A stretch of DNA of 64,000 nucleotides from JBPYCR01 sp051846935 (GCF_051846935.1 NZ_JBPYCS010000004.1:105904-169903); one strand, 5' to 3'; shown: positions 8,918-19,256, counted from the first letter of the stretch. Numbers and translations are program-made. The notes: generated from the sequence alone by a model not told the origin.

Positions 8918-9613
8918 TCATGTATGAAATACTGATCTCTCCATAAAATTCCAAGGGAATTCATAAGGAGGGTTTGATCGTACTGTTACCCTTTCATCTC
9001 TCGTAGGATGATCAAATGACAATGTTACTGCATTAAGTGCTAGTTTTTGTCCATTCTGCTTAAGTACGTCATTCGTACTGTATTTATAATCTCCGACAAT
9101 CGGACATCCTATCGCGGCTAATTGTACACGTATTTGGTGGGGACGTCCCGTTTGCAATTGAATTCGAACAAAACTGTAATCTTTTGTCTTACCGATTACT
9201 TCATAATTCAAAACTGCTTTCTTTGCTTTGTTTGTGGATGGCGGAACGACCTTCACTACATTTCTGCGATGATCTTTTAATAAATAATGATTTAAAGTAG
9301 CCCTTTGTTGGGGCGGGTGGCCTTTAACAACTGCCACATATGTCCTGTGTATCGTTTGCCTACGCATCATATCGGATAAACGAGAAGCGGCTTTTGACGT
9401 TTTAGCAAAAGCAATTACGCCACCTACCGGACGATCAAGCCGATGAACGAGACCAAGATAAACATTACCAGGTTTTTTATAACGAATTTTTAAATCGTTT
9501 TTCAGTATCGTTAATAAATCATCATCGCCACTGCGATCCGCTTGTACAGGCACGTTAATTGGCTTATCAACAATTAACAAGTGATTGTCCTCATATAAAA
9601 TAGGAATGTGCAC
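8918..9613 (-). CDS. RluA/RluD-family pseudouridine synthase
   Basis: Isomerises specific uridines in structured RNA (231 aa, cytoplasmic). The catalytic motif HRLDRPVGG contains the conserved Asp, and TGRPHQIRVQLA is the downstream family motif. There is no N-terminal S4 domain, so it belongs to the shorter RluA-like subgroup; the target RNA cannot be told from sequence. GTG start at 9613 with AAGGAG upstream. It follows pyc on the same strand, separated by a hairpin. Confidence 0.88.
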   Translation of the reverse strand: MHIPILYEDNHLLIVDKPINVPVQADRSGDDDLLTILKNDLKIRYKKPGNVYLGLVHRLDRPVGGVIAFAKTSKAASRLSDMMRRQTIHRTYVAVVKGHPPQQRATLNHYLLKDHRRNVVKVVPPSTNKAKKAVLNYEVIGKTKDYSFVRIQLQTGRPHQIRVQLAAIGCPIVGDYKYSTNDVLKQNGQKLALNAVTLSFDHPTRDERVTVRSNPPYEFPWNFMERSVFHT

Positions 9614-9637
9614 CGTATATCTCCTTCCTTACAAACT

Positions 9638-9676
9638 TATAGGTAGGAATTGATATGTTGTCAATTCCTACCTATA
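9638..9676. terminator. Long hairpin between pyc and the pseudouridine synthase
   Basis: A perfect 16-bp inverted repeat (TATAGGTAGGAATTGA / TCAATTCCTACCTATA) sits directly after the pyc stop. Minus-strand read-through gives only a weak T tract, so it may slow or process transcript ends rather than fully terminate. Confidence 0.5.
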
Positions 9677-9684
9677 ATTATTTA

Positions 9685-12600
9685 CTATTCGAACTCAATA
9701 AGTAAGTCATTTACACCAATTGCTGATCCTTCTTTTACATAAATTTGCTTAATCGTACCGTTAAAAGGAGCTTGAACGGTTGTTTCCATTTTCATTGCTT
9801 CCGTAATGAGCAAATAATCTCCTTTAGCTACTTTTTCGCCTTCATTAGCGATTACTTTAATTACAGTTCCCGGCATCGTTGCACCAATATGTTTTACATT
9901 AGCTTTATCGGCTTTTGGTATTGTGACCACCTGTGATTCAATAGACTGATCTTTAATAATTATTTCGCGAGACTGACCATTTAGTTCAAAATAAATTACA
10001 CGTGTACCATCAGACCTTGCTTGAGAGATTGATACGAGCTTAATAAATAAAGTTTTACCTTGTTCAATTTCTACTTCAATTTGTTCTCCCAATCTCATAC
10101 CGTGGAAAAAGGTTGGTGTGTCTAATACGGACACATCCGCGTACGATTCACGGAAAGTTTGATAGTCTTTAAATACTTCCGGATATAATGCATAAGCAAT
10201 CGTTTCTAGATTACTCGCTTCATGGTCAAGTATTTGAGACAGATCTTTCTTTAGATCATTAAAGTCGATAGGTTCCAATAATTCTCCAGGGCGAACCGTA
10301 ATCGCTTCTTTTCCTTTAAGAATGATTTCTTGTAATTTTTCAGGAAAGCCTTGATACGGTTGTCCAATATGTCCTTGAAAGAATTCAATAACCGAAGCAG
10401 GAAAATCAATTGAATCCCCACGCGCATAAATATCTTCTTCTGTCAAATTGTTTTGTACCATAAATAAGGCCATATCGCCAACAATTTTTGAAGAAGGAGT
10501 AACTTTAACAATATCACCAAACATATCGTTAACCGTACGGAACATTGTTTTTACTTCATTCCAACGATCCCCAAGCCCCACTGCTTTTGCTTGTTGCTGT
10601 AAGTTACTATATTGACCACCTGGCATTTGATGATGATACACTTCTGTATGCGGTGCCTTCATCCCACTCTCAAACGCATCGTAATACGCACGAACTACTT
10701 CCCAATATTGTGAAATTTGCTCGTATGCTTGTACATTTATTCGTGGTTGGCGATTATTTCCTTCAAGTGCATAAGCTAACGATTGGGCGCTTGGTTGTGA
10801 AGTAGAACCAGCCATTGGGCCACATGCTACATCGACTACATCTACTCCTGCCTCAATTGCACGTGCATACATATGGATTCCGTTTCCACTCGTATCATGC
10901 GTATGTAAGTGAATCGGAATATCTATTTCTTCTTTTAATGTTGAAACAAGCTGATAAGCTGCTTCCGGCTTTAATAAACCTGCCATATCTTTAATTCCTA
11001 ATATATGCGCACCAGACTGCTCTAATTCTTTAGCTAGGTTAGCATAATACGTAAGGTTATATTTCATTTCTGTTTTATCCAGGACGTCACCCGTATAACA
11101 AATCGATGCCTCAGCTATTTTATTGCTATCTCTTACAGCTTGAATAGCAGGTACCATACCATCTAACCAGTTTAAGCTGTCAAAAATCCGAAAAACATCA
11201 ATTCCCTCTGCAGCACTTTGTTTTACAAATTCATGAATTAAATTATCCGGATAGTTCTTATATCCAACTGCATTGCTTGCCCGTAATAACATTTGAAACA
11301 AAATATTCGGCATCTTTTTGCGCAGCTTTGCTAAACGAACCCATGGATCCTCTCTTAAAAAGCGATATGCGACATCAAAGGTTGCTCCTCCCCACATTTC
11401 CATAGAGAATAATTCCGGAAGCATACGTGCAGTAGGTTCTGCTATTTGCAGTAGGTCTTTTGTCCGTATACGTGTCGCTAGTAGAGATTGGTGAGCATCA
11501 CGAAAAGTTGTGTCTGTTAAGAGCACTTCTTTTTGATCCTTTAACCAATTTGATAGACCATCTGGTCCCTCTCTATCAAGAATTTGCTTCGTCCCTGACT
11601 GTATCGATTCTTCCGTAATAATAGATGGAATCGGTGAAGTCGAAAATGCAGGCTTTTTCTTTTTTGCTACTCCAGGATACCCATTAACTGTTGTCTCACC
11701 AATATAAGTTAACAGCTTGGTTCCGCGATCTCTATGTTTCGGAAATTTAAATAGCTCCGGAGTCTCATCAATAAAGCTCGTATTATACGTACCTGTTAGA
11801 AATTTTTCATGCTGTATTACATTTTTTAAAAAAGGAATATTCGTTTTTATACCTCGAATACGAAACTCCTTCAAATTACGTACCATTTTTTGTGCAGCTT
11901 GCTCAAAAGTTAACGCCCATGTGGATACTTTAACGAGCAAGGAGTCGTAGTATGGTGAAATTTCTGAACCTTGAAAGCCATTTCCAGCATCAAGTCTTAC
12001 TCCAAAACCGCCTCCTGACCGATAAACCATAATTCGACCTGTATCCGGCATAAAATCGTTCAACGGATCTTCTGTTGTAACCCGCGACTGAATTGCAAAT
12101 CCACTTACAGCAATATCCTTTTGTTCAGGAACACCAATTGATTTACCGTGTAAATGTTTACCTTCTGCTATCTTTATTTGCGTTTGTACAATATCTACGC
12201 CAGTTATCATTTCAGTAATTGTATGCTCAACTTGAACGCGGGGATTTACTTCTATAAAATAAAATTCATCCTCGGTCACTAAAAATTCAACCGTACCTGC
12301 ATTTACATAATTTATATTTTTCATTAATTGAATTGCAGCATCACAAATTTCATCTCTTAGCTCATTAGACAATGATAAGCTCGGTGCGACTTCAACAACC
12401 TTTTGGTGCCTTCGTTGTACGGAGCAGTCTCGTTCATAAAGATGGACAAGATTCCCATGCGTATCACCGATAATTTGTACTTCAATGTGCTTAGGATTTT
12501 CAATAAATTTCTCAACATAAACTTCATCATTTCCGAAAGCAGATTTTGCTTCAGACTTTGCACGATCATATGCCTCGGACAGTTCGTCATCACTTTTGAC

Positions 12601-13131
12601 TATACGCATACCTCGGCCCCCGCCACCAAGAGATGCTTTAATTATGATTGGATAGCCAAATTTATTACCAAAATCACGAATTTCATCTAATGTGGATACA
12701 GGTCCATCTGAACCTGGTATAATTGGAAGTCCTGCGTTGATTGCTTGTGTTCGAGCTTTTACTTTGTCACCAAACATACTTAAGTGTTCACTCGTTGGTC
12801 CTATAAAAATGATTCCTTCTTCTTCACATCGTTTTGCAAACGCTATATTTTCAGACAAAAATCCATAGCCAGGATGAATTGCATCTACGTTTACATGTTT
12901 TGCAAGCTGTATAATTCCCTCTATATCCAAATAAGCGTCTATTGGATTTTTATTTTCACCAATCAAGTAAGATTCATCGGCTTTATAACGATGAAGCGCA
13001 CCTGAATCTTCTTTAGAATAAATAGCTACTGTACGCATATTTAATTCCGTACAGGCTCTGAAAATTCGGATGGCGATTTCTCCTCGATTTGCTACTAATA
13101 CTTTTTCGATTTTTTTAGTATCTTTTACCAT
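9685..13131 (-). CDS. pyc: Pyruvate carboxylase
   Basis: Biotin enzyme (1148 aa, full length) that carboxylates pyruvate to oxaloacetate, the main anaplerotic reaction. Domains in order: biotin carboxylase/ATP-grasp (1-~455, GGGGRGMRIV loop and EVNPRVQVEHTITE), carboxyltransferase TIM barrel (~530-~830, DTTFRDAHQSLLATR), conserved pyruvate carboxylase domain and biotinyl domain with EAMKMET, biotin on Lys1114. Its ATG overlaps the ftsW stop by seven bases (ATGGTAA), so the two are translationally linked as in other bacilli. In B. subtilis PycA is a partner of DarB, whose gene is also in this window. Confidence 0.97.
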   Translation of the reverse strand: MVKDTKKIEKVLVANRGEIAIRIFRACTELNMRTVAIYSKEDSGALHRYKADESYLIGENKNPIDAYLDIEGIIQLAKHVNVDAIHPGYGFLSENIAFAKRCEEEGIIFIGPTSEHLSMFGDKVKARTQAINAGLPIIPGSDGPVSTLDEIRDFGNKFGYPIIIKASLGGGGRGMRIVKSDDELSEAYDRAKSEAKSAFGNDEVYVEKFIENPKHIEVQIIGDTHGNLVHLYERDCSVQRRHQKVVEVAPSLSLSNELRDEICDAAIQLMKNINYVNAGTVEFLVTEDEFYFIEVNPRVQVEHTITEMITGVDIVQTQIKIAEGKHLHGKSIGVPEQKDIAVSGFAIQSRVTTEDPLNDFMPDTGRIMVYRSGGGFGVRLDAGNGFQGSEISPYYDSLLVKVSTWALTFEQAAQKMVRNLKEFRIRGIKTNIPFLKNVIQHEKFLTGTYNTSFIDETPELFKFPKHRDRGTKLLTYIGETTVNGYPGVAKKKKPAFSTSPIPSIITEESIQSGTKQILDREGPDGLSNWLKDQKEVLLTDTTFRDAHQSLLATRIRTKDLLQIAEPTARMLPELFSMEMWGGATFDVAYRFLREDPWVRLAKLRKKMPNILFQMLLRASNAVGYKNYPDNLIHEFVKQSAAEGIDVFRIFDSLNWLDGMVPAIQAVRDSNKIAEASICYTGDVLDKTEMKYNLTYYANLAKELEQSGAHILGIKDMAGLLKPEAAYQLVSTLKEEIDIPIHLHTHDTSGNGIHMYARAIEAGVDVVDVACGPMAGSTSQPSAQSLAYALEGNNRQPRINVQAYEQISQYWEVVRAYYDAFESGMKAPHTEVYHHQMPGGQYSNLQQQAKAVGLGDRWNEVKTMFRTVNDMFGDIVKVTPSSKIVGDMALFMVQNNLTEEDIYARGDSIDFPASVIEFFQGHIGQPYQGFPEKLQEIILKGKEAITVRPGELLEPIDFNDLKKDLSQILDHEASNLETIAYALYPEVFKDYQTFRESYADVSVLDTPTFFHGMRLGEQIEVEIEQGKTLFIKLVSISQARSDGTRVIYFELNGQSREIIIKDQSIESQVVTIPKADKANVKHIGATMPGTVIKVIANEGEKVAKGDYLLITEAMKMETTVQAPFNGTIKQIYVKEGSAIGVNDLLIEFE

Positions 13132-14306
13132 GTGCTTCCTCTCCTATTCATAAATACGTTCCTTTCCCTCATTTGTTCTGGTTGAACAGAAATGGGTTCT
13201 CTCTCTTTCTTTTTTACTTGCTTAGCTATATTATTTAAAATGCCCATTGAGAGCATTAAAACAATCAAAGATGACCCACCGTAGCTAACAAATGGTAATG
13301 GCACACCAGTAATTGGCAATATGCCACTAATTGATCCAAGATTTATAAATGCTTGAATACCAACCATTGAGCTAATTCCAATTGCAAGGAGAGCACCAAA
13401 GCTGTCCTCGCATTTGCGAGCAATAAAAATTCCTCGTAGTACTATTGTAATAAGAAGTCCGATAACAATAACTACTCCAACAAACCCCAATTCTTCCGCG
13501 ATAATTGCCATTATAAAATCCGTGTGTGCGCCCCATAAATAGCCTAGCTTTTGCACGCTTTGTCCTAATCCTTCTCCTGTAAGACCGCCTACGCCAATGG
13601 CTAAATAAGATTGAATCAAATGGTACCCATCGGAATCCGGTGTTTCAAACGGTTTGTATGCCCCTGTAAACCGAGCAATTCTAACATCGGTAACCATATT
13701 CGGAATCGTAAATGCGAGTAAGATAACCCCAATAGCAATTAATAAAAACAAATGCTTATACTTTATTCCTGAACTGAATATAACCGAGCTCGCAATTAAA
13801 AATATAATTGCTGCTGTTCCAATATCTGGTTGTGCTACAATGAGAGCAAGAATAATGACCATAATAATAAGTGGCGGTAAAACACCTCGATAAAACTCAT
13901 TTATGTATGCTTGCTTCTTAGAGTATACAGACGCAAGATAAATAATTAATCCGAGCTTAACAAATTCTGCCGGCTGCAAACTAAAAAATGGAGTAACAAA
14001 CCACGATTTCGAATTGTTAATGTTCTCACCAAATAAAAGAACGCCTACAAGCAGACCAAGACATATAAATATAATTTGTTGAATGACGAATTGATATTTT
14101 TGGTACGGAACGATACTGAAAAAAATAAAACAAAAAAGCCCTACAAAAAACCATTGCAATTGCTTAACTAAAAAATGTGTGCCTTCTAATCCGTCAACTA
14201 CTGCGGAGACCATGCTCGCACTATAAATCATTACAATTCCAAAGGCAGCTAGGATCAAAGGTGTAATAAGTAACGTAAAATCGTAATGCTTTAAAAACCG
14301 TATCAT
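13125..14306 (-). CDS. ftsW: Septal peptidoglycan glycosyltransferase FtsW (SEDS family)
   Basis: Membrane glycosyltransferase (393 aa) polymerising lipid II at the division septum with class B PBPs. About ten helices; SEDS signatures are visible: LQPAEFVKLGLIIYLA, the QPDIGTAAII helix and the C-terminal GVPLPFVSYGGSSL. ATG at 14306 with GAGGGG upstream. Placement immediately before pyc and after ylaN matches the B. subtilis ylaN-ftsW-pycA order, which favours FtsW over RodA. Confidence 0.95.
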   Translation of the reverse strand: MIRFLKHYDFTLLITPLILAAFGIVMIYSASMVSAVVDGLEGTHFLVKQLQWFFVGLFCFIFFSIVPYQKYQFVIQQIIFICLGLLVGVLLFGENINNSKSWFVTPFFSLQPAEFVKLGLIIYLASVYSKKQAYINEFYRGVLPPLIIMVIILALIVAQPDIGTAAIIFLIASSVIFSSGIKYKHLFLLIAIGVILLAFTIPNMVTDVRIARFTGAYKPFETPDSDGYHLIQSYLAIGVGGLTGEGLGQSVQKLGYLWGAHTDFIMAIIAEELGFVGVVIVIGLLITIVLRGIFIARKCEDSFGALLAIGISSMVGIQAFINLGSISGILPITGVPLPFVSYGGSSLIVLMLSMGILNNIAKQVKKKEREPISVQPEQMRERNVFMNRRGSTW

Positions 14307-14460
14307 CGTCTTCCCCTCAGCATCTATTAAAATTTATTACAACTAGGTAATGGTATGGATCGTTTAATTCTTTTTGACACACTATTTCGAATAATTGGTA
14401 TAGCAGTATGTCTTATTTATATTTTTCAAGGAGTATAGTAGGCTAATTTACAGGAAATTA

Positions 14461-14496
14461 AAATAAAAAACCTTGCCATTTCGCATGCCGGCAAAG
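14461..14496 (-). terminator. Terminator between ylaN and ftsW
   Basis: On the minus strand, CTTTGCC and GGCAAGG form a 7-bp stem followed by TTTTTTATTT, about 65 bp downstream of ylaN. It separates ylaN from ftsW-pyc. Confidence 0.6.
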
Positions 14497-14560
14497 TTTT
14501 AGCGCGTGTTCGCATGAATTAAGCACTCTCTCACACGCAATGCTGAAGCTCTGAAACGTA

Positions 14561-14845
14561 TTATAAAGACTTCTGTGCTGCTTCATGCAATATATTCAGC
14601 TTACGCTCAAGATTCTCAAGTAGCTTTTTACCTTCCGCTTCACTAACTAAATCTAATCGAACAGCAAAGTCAATCTCCCTTGAAAGACCAAACATTTGTG
14701 TGTCCAGTACTTCTTCATATAGTGGGCATTGTGGCATCATTAAGTTTTCCATCTGTACTTCAATCAGCCGCAATATTTTATCAGCATCAGCCTTAAGAAG
14801 GGCATAGGCTTTTTCTCGATGGGTTGTCATCACCTCTGATATCAA
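14561..14845 (-). CDS. ylaN: YlaN (DUF1507) Fur-modulating iron-binding protein
   Basis: Small helical protein (94 aa) closely matching B. subtilis YlaN, including CPLYEEVLDTQMFGLSREID. YlaN has been linked to iron homeostasis as an iron-binding partner of Fur in B. subtilis and S. aureus. The TTG start at 14845 is chosen since GGGAGGGG lies seven bases upstream and the N-terminus then aligns with B. subtilis; the ATG five codons later has no well-spaced site. Own terminator downstream. Confidence 0.92.
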   Translation of the reverse strand: MISEVMTTHREKAYALLKADADKILRLIEVQMENLMMPQCPLYEEVLDTQMFGLSREIDFAVRLDLVSEAEGKKLLENLERKLNILHEAAQKSL

Positions 14846-15552
14846 CTATATCCCCCTCCCTCAAAACCTATCTCATCGCCTAAAGGCGTAGTGTCTATTC
14901 AGCATTTTACTTACTTCTTTTATATTATCGTTATACAGTTCAAATTGCAAATAATATTTATTTCCTGATTGATTCTTGTAATTTTCAATGGATCTTGTTA
15001 TCTTTTAAAACACCCTTTTTGTATCGTTTTTTCAATTTCTTTTTACTATTGGTTTGGGTACCGCCCTTGATATATACTCGCTTTCTATGGGCAATGCCGC
15101 AACTAATTTAAAAGATTTTTTCCTTTTTCTATGTACCTGTCTGAATGGAGTTTCGATTATTAAATTTTTCAACTGGATTTTCGTTTATTACATTAGCTAA
15201 TATGGGGAATATAGATGAAAGAAAGGAAGAGCGTTTAGGTGCTTAATCTCTCAAATACCTTACGATGCGAAGGCTGTTGAAGATTATTATAAATACGTGA
15301 AAAACTCAAAGTAAAAGGAGTCAGTATTTCTAGCTTCCGCCCATTGGAAAGTAATAACGAAGCAATGCTTGAGAAAAGAAAAAGGTGGCGTAAAGTACAA
15401 CTCCTACTGAACAAACTACAGCACAATAAATAGTTCATATGCTCTCCTTCAGACGCTTTACACTTATTTATTTTTTGTTATTTGGTTTTAATCGTGAAAA
15501 AACAATCAATCTTTGATATTCTTAATAAAGACAATTTAAGAAGGGTGATAAA
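14846..15552. other. Intergenic, no supported gene
   Basis: About 700 bp between ylaN and ylaL. Short open stretches exist on both strands (e.g. 15235-15438) but lack ribosome sites and family-like sequence. A short CGCTTTCTATGGGC-like stretch near 15080 faintly resembles the GC-rich module, too weak to call. In B. subtilis ylaM (a glutaminase gene) lies between ylaL and ylaN; I see none here. Confidence 0.4.
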
Positions 15553-16041
15553 ATGATAATACCGATAAAAGGAAAGGTTTCCTACTCAATAACTCTTGAT
15601 CCTTCCGTATGGATTTTTGACGATCGAAAAATCGTTTTTGAAGATGCTTTTACAGAAAATGCTCAAGGAACGAATGATGAGGATACGTTAGAAAAGGCTG
15701 CACAAAGATGGAATCAAGAGGTATATCAACAAAAAGTAAAACCACCTGTAAATAAAAGCATCACTAAATTTGAACGTGAAAAAATTCTAGTAAATACATA
15801 TGTTATGCCAATTAATGATTTTGTTGAGCATACCGAAATACAATCAGATGCCACAGAAGCTATACTACACCATGCAGGAGGCGAAACGGTTGTTACGCTC
15901 GAAGCATTACAGACAGGTTATTTATTATTTGCAATTAACGGAAAGCCTGTAAAAGACAACGGTCCTGTGCATTTTTACTATAAAGATGGTTCTAATAAAG
16001 ATTGTCCTATTAAGGGTATTCATACAATTACAATTGCGTAG
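15553..16041 (+). CDS. ylaL: YlaL family protein
   Basis: Soluble 162-aa protein resembling B. subtilis YlaL: it opens IPIKGKVSYSITLDPSVWIFDDRK, whose latter half is the family's recognisable core, and ends in a beta-rich segment. No signal peptide or catalytic motif is evident. ATG with AGAAGGGTGATAAA just upstream. Position next to ylaN and ylaJ supports the name. Biochemical function unknown. Confidence 0.75.
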   Translation: MIIPIKGKVSYSITLDPSVWIFDDRKIVFEDAFTENAQGTNDEDTLEKAAQRWNQEVYQQKVKPPVNKSITKFEREKILVNTYVMPINDFVEHTEIQSDATEAILHHAGGETVVTLEALQTGYLLFAINGKPVKDNGPVHFYYKDGSNKDCPIKGIHTITIA

Positions 16042-16089
16042 CTATATATCATACTACCAAACCATTATACACTTTCTTGAAATAAAGAC

Positions 16090-16119
16090 CGTTCCTCAGC
16101 CGAGGAGCGATTTTTTTTT
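16090..16119 (+). terminator. Terminator after ylaL
   Basis: CGTTCCTC-AGCC-GAGGAGCG forms an 8-bp stem with a tetraloop followed by nine T residues, about 50 bp beyond the ylaL stop. Confidence 0.85.
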
Positions 16120-16296
16120 GCGGAAAACCTAATTATTACTCAACTCCTCTCTGTGTAAAGAAACATTCGCACATTAAGCAAATAAGGTATAATCACAAAA
16201 TGTCTAATCTCTTTTTGTATAATTTGACACATTTAACTCAAAATAAACAGAAGTGAAAAAATGGTATCTTTTACGGATGTTTAGGAGGAAAATTAA

Positions 16297-16887
16297 ATGT
16301 ATCGATATAACACGCTTATTTTAATTATTATTTTTATTCTGTTTACTGGATGTCAGCAAAAACAGGAGGACAACACGTTACAACAACCAAATACAGATGA
16401 CCGATTTATTGAAGTGAAAAATTCCCACCCCGATGAAAAGAAAGATTTTAATAATGAACAAATTGCTGTTCACCTAGCACGAGTTGCTAGTAATGTTCCC
16501 CATGTACAAGATGCAGCTGCAGTGGTAGCAGGTCCATATGCTGTTGTCGGTATCGATGTCGCAGAAGATATTGATCGTCAGCGTGTTGGTACGATTAAAT
16601 ATACAGTTACAGAAGCACTTCAAGAGGATCCATACGGTAAAACCGCCGTTGTTATAGCGGATGGCGATATAATGGCGAGAATTCGAGGAATGGGCGATAA
16701 AATTCAACAAGGCTATCCAGTACAGGGAGTTGTTGATGAATTAGCAGCTATTATTGCACGATATATGCCTGATTTGCCTATAAATGAAGATTTGCCTGAA
16801 GAACCGGATCAAAACAAAGAAAATATTTCTGACAAAGAGGAAGAAAAACTTCAAGATATTCAGAAAGAACAATCGGGAGAACATTAA
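16297..16887 (+). CDS. ylaJ: YhcN/YlaJ family sporulation lipoprotein
   Basis: A 196-aa lipoprotein (signal peptide, lipobox FTGC, Cys19). The central part (AVHLARVASNVPHVQDAAAV ... AVVGIDV) is the YhcN/YlaJ domain, found in spore-associated lipoproteins of bacilli; the C-terminal 35 residues are a highly charged Glu/Lys tail. ATG with TAGGAGGAAAATTAA. Neighbours ylaL and ylaI fit B. subtilis synteny, although phoH (ylaK), which lies between ylaJ and ylaL there, is missing. Confidence 0.82.
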   Translation: MYRYNTLILIIIFILFTGCQQKQEDNTLQQPNTDDRFIEVKNSHPDEKKDFNNEQIAVHLARVASNVPHVQDAAAVVAGPYAVVGIDVAEDIDRQRVGTIKYTVTEALQEDPYGKTAVVIADGDIMARIRGMGDKIQQGYPVQGVVDELAAIIARYMPDLPINEDLPEEPDQNKENISDKEEEKLQDIQKEQSGEH

Positions 16888-16930
16888 TTCTCCCAATTGT
16901 TCATTAGCTTACAACTGTAATACCAACTAA

Positions 16931-16967
16931 AAACCACTTGTGTACGAGCGTATACACATGTTTTTTT
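16931..16967 (+). terminator. Possible terminator after ylaJ
   Basis: A weak hairpin (TGTGTA ... TACACA) precedes TTTTTTTA about 45 bp after ylaJ. A stronger inverted repeat (AACAAT(C)GGGAGAA / TTCTCCC(A)ATTGTT) spans the ylaJ stop itself at 16868-16902 but lacks a T tract. Confidence 0.35.
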
Positions 16968-17063
16968 ACAGCGCAGTAGCATTAGTGTATGCTCTCTTCA
17001 GTATAAAGAGCGAAATACATCATGTACATTATTTACAGTAGATTTTTTATGCTGCTGGAAGTT

Positions 17064-18014
17064 TTATTTAACAATATGTGTTCCTGTTTGCATGTGCATT
17101 GCTTCTTTTAAGCTTTCTGGATTCGTTATAATTACATTTGAACCATTATGCTCTAAAAATTGTAAGCTCGCTTTTATTTTCGGCAGCATACTTCCATCAG
17201 GAAATTGCCCATCCTCCATATGCTTTTTTGCTTCCTGTACAGTAATTAACTTCAATGCCTCTTGATTCTCTTTACCAAAATTAATATATACTTGTGGGAC
17301 GCCTGTTGTAATAATTAATATTTCTGCACCAATTTGTTCTGCTAACAAGCTTGTTGCAAAATCCTTGTCAATTACAGCATCCACGCCGGAGTATGTATTG
17401 CTATTTGTTTTCACTACCGGAATCCCTCCACCACCAGCAGCAATAACTACATATCCTGATTTTATTAGAGTTTTAATTGCATCCTTTTCAACGATATTTA
17501 CAGGCATTGGCGAAGGGACAACCCGGCGGTAACCACGGCCCGAGTCTTCAATAACTGTCCAATCCGGATGTTTTTTTAATAATTCATTCGTCTGCTGCTC
17601 GGTATAAAAAGAACCGATCGGCTTACTCGGTTGTTTAAATTTCGGATCATCTGGGTTAACTTCAACTTGCGTAATAATACTCGCAACCTGTTTGTTTATT
17701 CCTCTTTTCACAAATTCATTTCCAAGGGCTTGCTGAATTTGATAACCAATACCGCCTTGTGTATCAGCCACACAGTTTACAAGAGGTACATTTGCCATAC
17801 CTTTCACTTCATTGGCAATTTCAGATCGTCGCAATCCAAAGCCTACTTGTGGACCATTTCCATGTGTAACGACTACTTCATACCCTTCTTCTACCATATC
17901 GGCAATTTGCGTAACCGTCTCACATACCTTCTCATATTGGTCTTGTACGGATTGATGATTATTATCCTTTACTAGTGCATTGCCGCCGATTGCAACGATA
18001 ACTAACTTCCTCAT
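17064..18014 (-). CDS. arcC: Carbamate kinase
   Basis: Transfers phosphate between carbamoyl phosphate and ADP to make ATP plus carbamate (316 aa, typical). Amino acid kinase fold: N-terminal IVAIGGNALVKD, THGNGPQVG, the VNCVADTQGGIGY segment and AAGGGGIPVV. GGGAGGTACACT precedes the ATG. No arcA, arcB or arcD is next to it, so this is a solitary gene and its carbamoyl phosphate source is not evident here. Confidence 0.93.
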   Translation of the reverse strand: MRKLVIVAIGGNALVKDNNHQSVQDQYEKVCETVTQIADMVEEGYEVVVTHGNGPQVGFGLRRSEIANEVKGMANVPLVNCVADTQGGIGYQIQQALGNEFVKRGINKQVASIITQVEVNPDDPKFKQPSKPIGSFYTEQQTNELLKKHPDWTVIEDSGRGYRRVVPSPMPVNIVEKDAIKTLIKSGYVVIAAGGGGIPVVKTNSNTYSGVDAVIDKDFATSLLAEQIGAEILIITTGVPQVYINFGKENQEALKLITVQEAKKHMEDGQFPDGSMLPKIKASLQFLEHNGSNVIITNPESLKEAMHMQTGTHIVK

Positions 18015-19007
18015 AGTGTACCTCCCTTAATATAGTGCTTCACATATTTCAAGGTTTTCTACAAATATGCTTTGCTCTAATAACTACCATCCATTTATTG
18101 ATCATCTTATATTTTAAAACAAATTGATAATACAATAAAGGCTTTTTTGTATATTTTTTTATAAAAATTAATATTTATGTATAAATATTCAACTTTCCCC
18201 TCCTCGTATAGTATATTTAGGCATTAATCTTAGCCTATTTATTCTGATTCATTTTCGTGTTATACAGACTTTATAACTCCGTTATCTTTCACTGCAGGAA
18301 GACGCGTTTCACCGGCATGGCCTCATCCGCTTCCCTCGCTACACTTCACCAGGATCTTCGAATCATGCTATTTAAGAATGAAATAATCATATGCGAATCA
18401 TTTGTTAATCTACAACGTCCTATTGATAAATATATGTACTAGTATAGTCATAAGAGGAAAAATAAAATTGACTAATATGAGTCCGGTTAAATACCAGATA
18501 CAAACCAGTCAATTAGCTGTTTAAAATCTAGTCTAACTTTATGTGTTTAGTACTAAAGCATTAAAGGCCTCTTGTTTTTGTTAGTGGAAAGACTTTGCAG
18601 AAAAAAACAACAGTCCTTGAGCGGTCTCTGCTACGCAATATGGGGTCTTATTCGCGTTCACATTCCCACTGGTTGCATAGCAACAGCAGAAAATCCACTT
18701 TATAATTCTATTCTTTTATGATGTTTTAAAAAGGGCAATTATGAAATCGACTCAAATAAATAACTTATTAAAAAAAGCTAGTGCAAAACGAACACGGCTC
18801 TCTCTAAAATGTCCTTTAAATTATTTAGAGGGGAATAAAGTCATTTTTCGCGCGATATGCGCGATATATATATGCCAATGTGTGTCAATAAAAGACCTCA
18901 CAATATTCCGAACAAAAAATGACCTAGTTCCAGCGTGTGTATTATGCACCAGCAATAAATCGTATGTTTTTTATTTATAGATATACGTCATTCCATTTTA
19001 AATTGTA
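18015..19007. other. Intergenic, no supported gene; possible decayed module
   Basis: About 1 kb of AT-rich sequence. Around 18285-18370 (CAGGAAGACGCGTTTCACC ... GGCATGGCCTCATC) is a stretch that looks like a degraded copy of the GC-rich palindromic module. A reading at 18741-18980 has no ribosome site or recognisable protein. A short GC palindrome (CGCGATATGCGCG) lies near 18851. Confidence 0.35.
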
Positions 19008-19256
19008 TCAGTGAATACTATCTAAATTCTCTTCCTCAGTTTTAGCTTCATTATAATATTGTACGCCATATTGAGAGCCCTCAGATACCATTTTAGCATT
19101 TTCTAATTGATCTAAGCTGTTGTGCTCCATTTGATCAGGCACACCTGCCTGCTCTAATGTTGATTTTTCACTTTTTTTCTGTTTATTTTTAAGCCATAAT
19201 CCAGCAGCAACGCTTGCCCCGGCAGCTCCAATTGATGCAATATATCGCTTTTTCAT
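19008..19256 (-). CDS. Small membrane-anchored hypothetical protein
   Basis: An 82-aa protein with an N-terminal hydrophobic anchor (KRYIASIGAAGASVAAGLWL) and a hydrophilic tail ending in SEGSQYGVQYYNEAK, a pattern I associate with small uncharacterised Bacillaceae proteins. No catalytic motif. AAAGGATG lies 13 bases upstream of the ATG, a somewhat long spacing. It stands alone on the minus strand, divergent from ylaI. Function unknown. Confidence 0.6.
   Translation of the reverse strand: MKKRYIASIGAAGASVAAGLWLKNKQKKSEKSTLEQAGVPDQMEHNSLDQLENAKMVSEGSQYGVQYYNEAKTEEENLDSIH

Noticed and set aside
15235..15438. 67-codon minus-strand ORF upstream of ylaL
   Set aside because: No ribosome site; low-complexity Ser/Leu-rich translation typical of chance.
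18851..18866. Short GC palindrome CGCGATATGCGCG
   Set aside because: Too short and isolated to interpret.
18741..18980. 79-codon plus-strand ORF in the 18-19 kb gap
   Set aside because: No ribosome site, unusual composition and no family resemblance.
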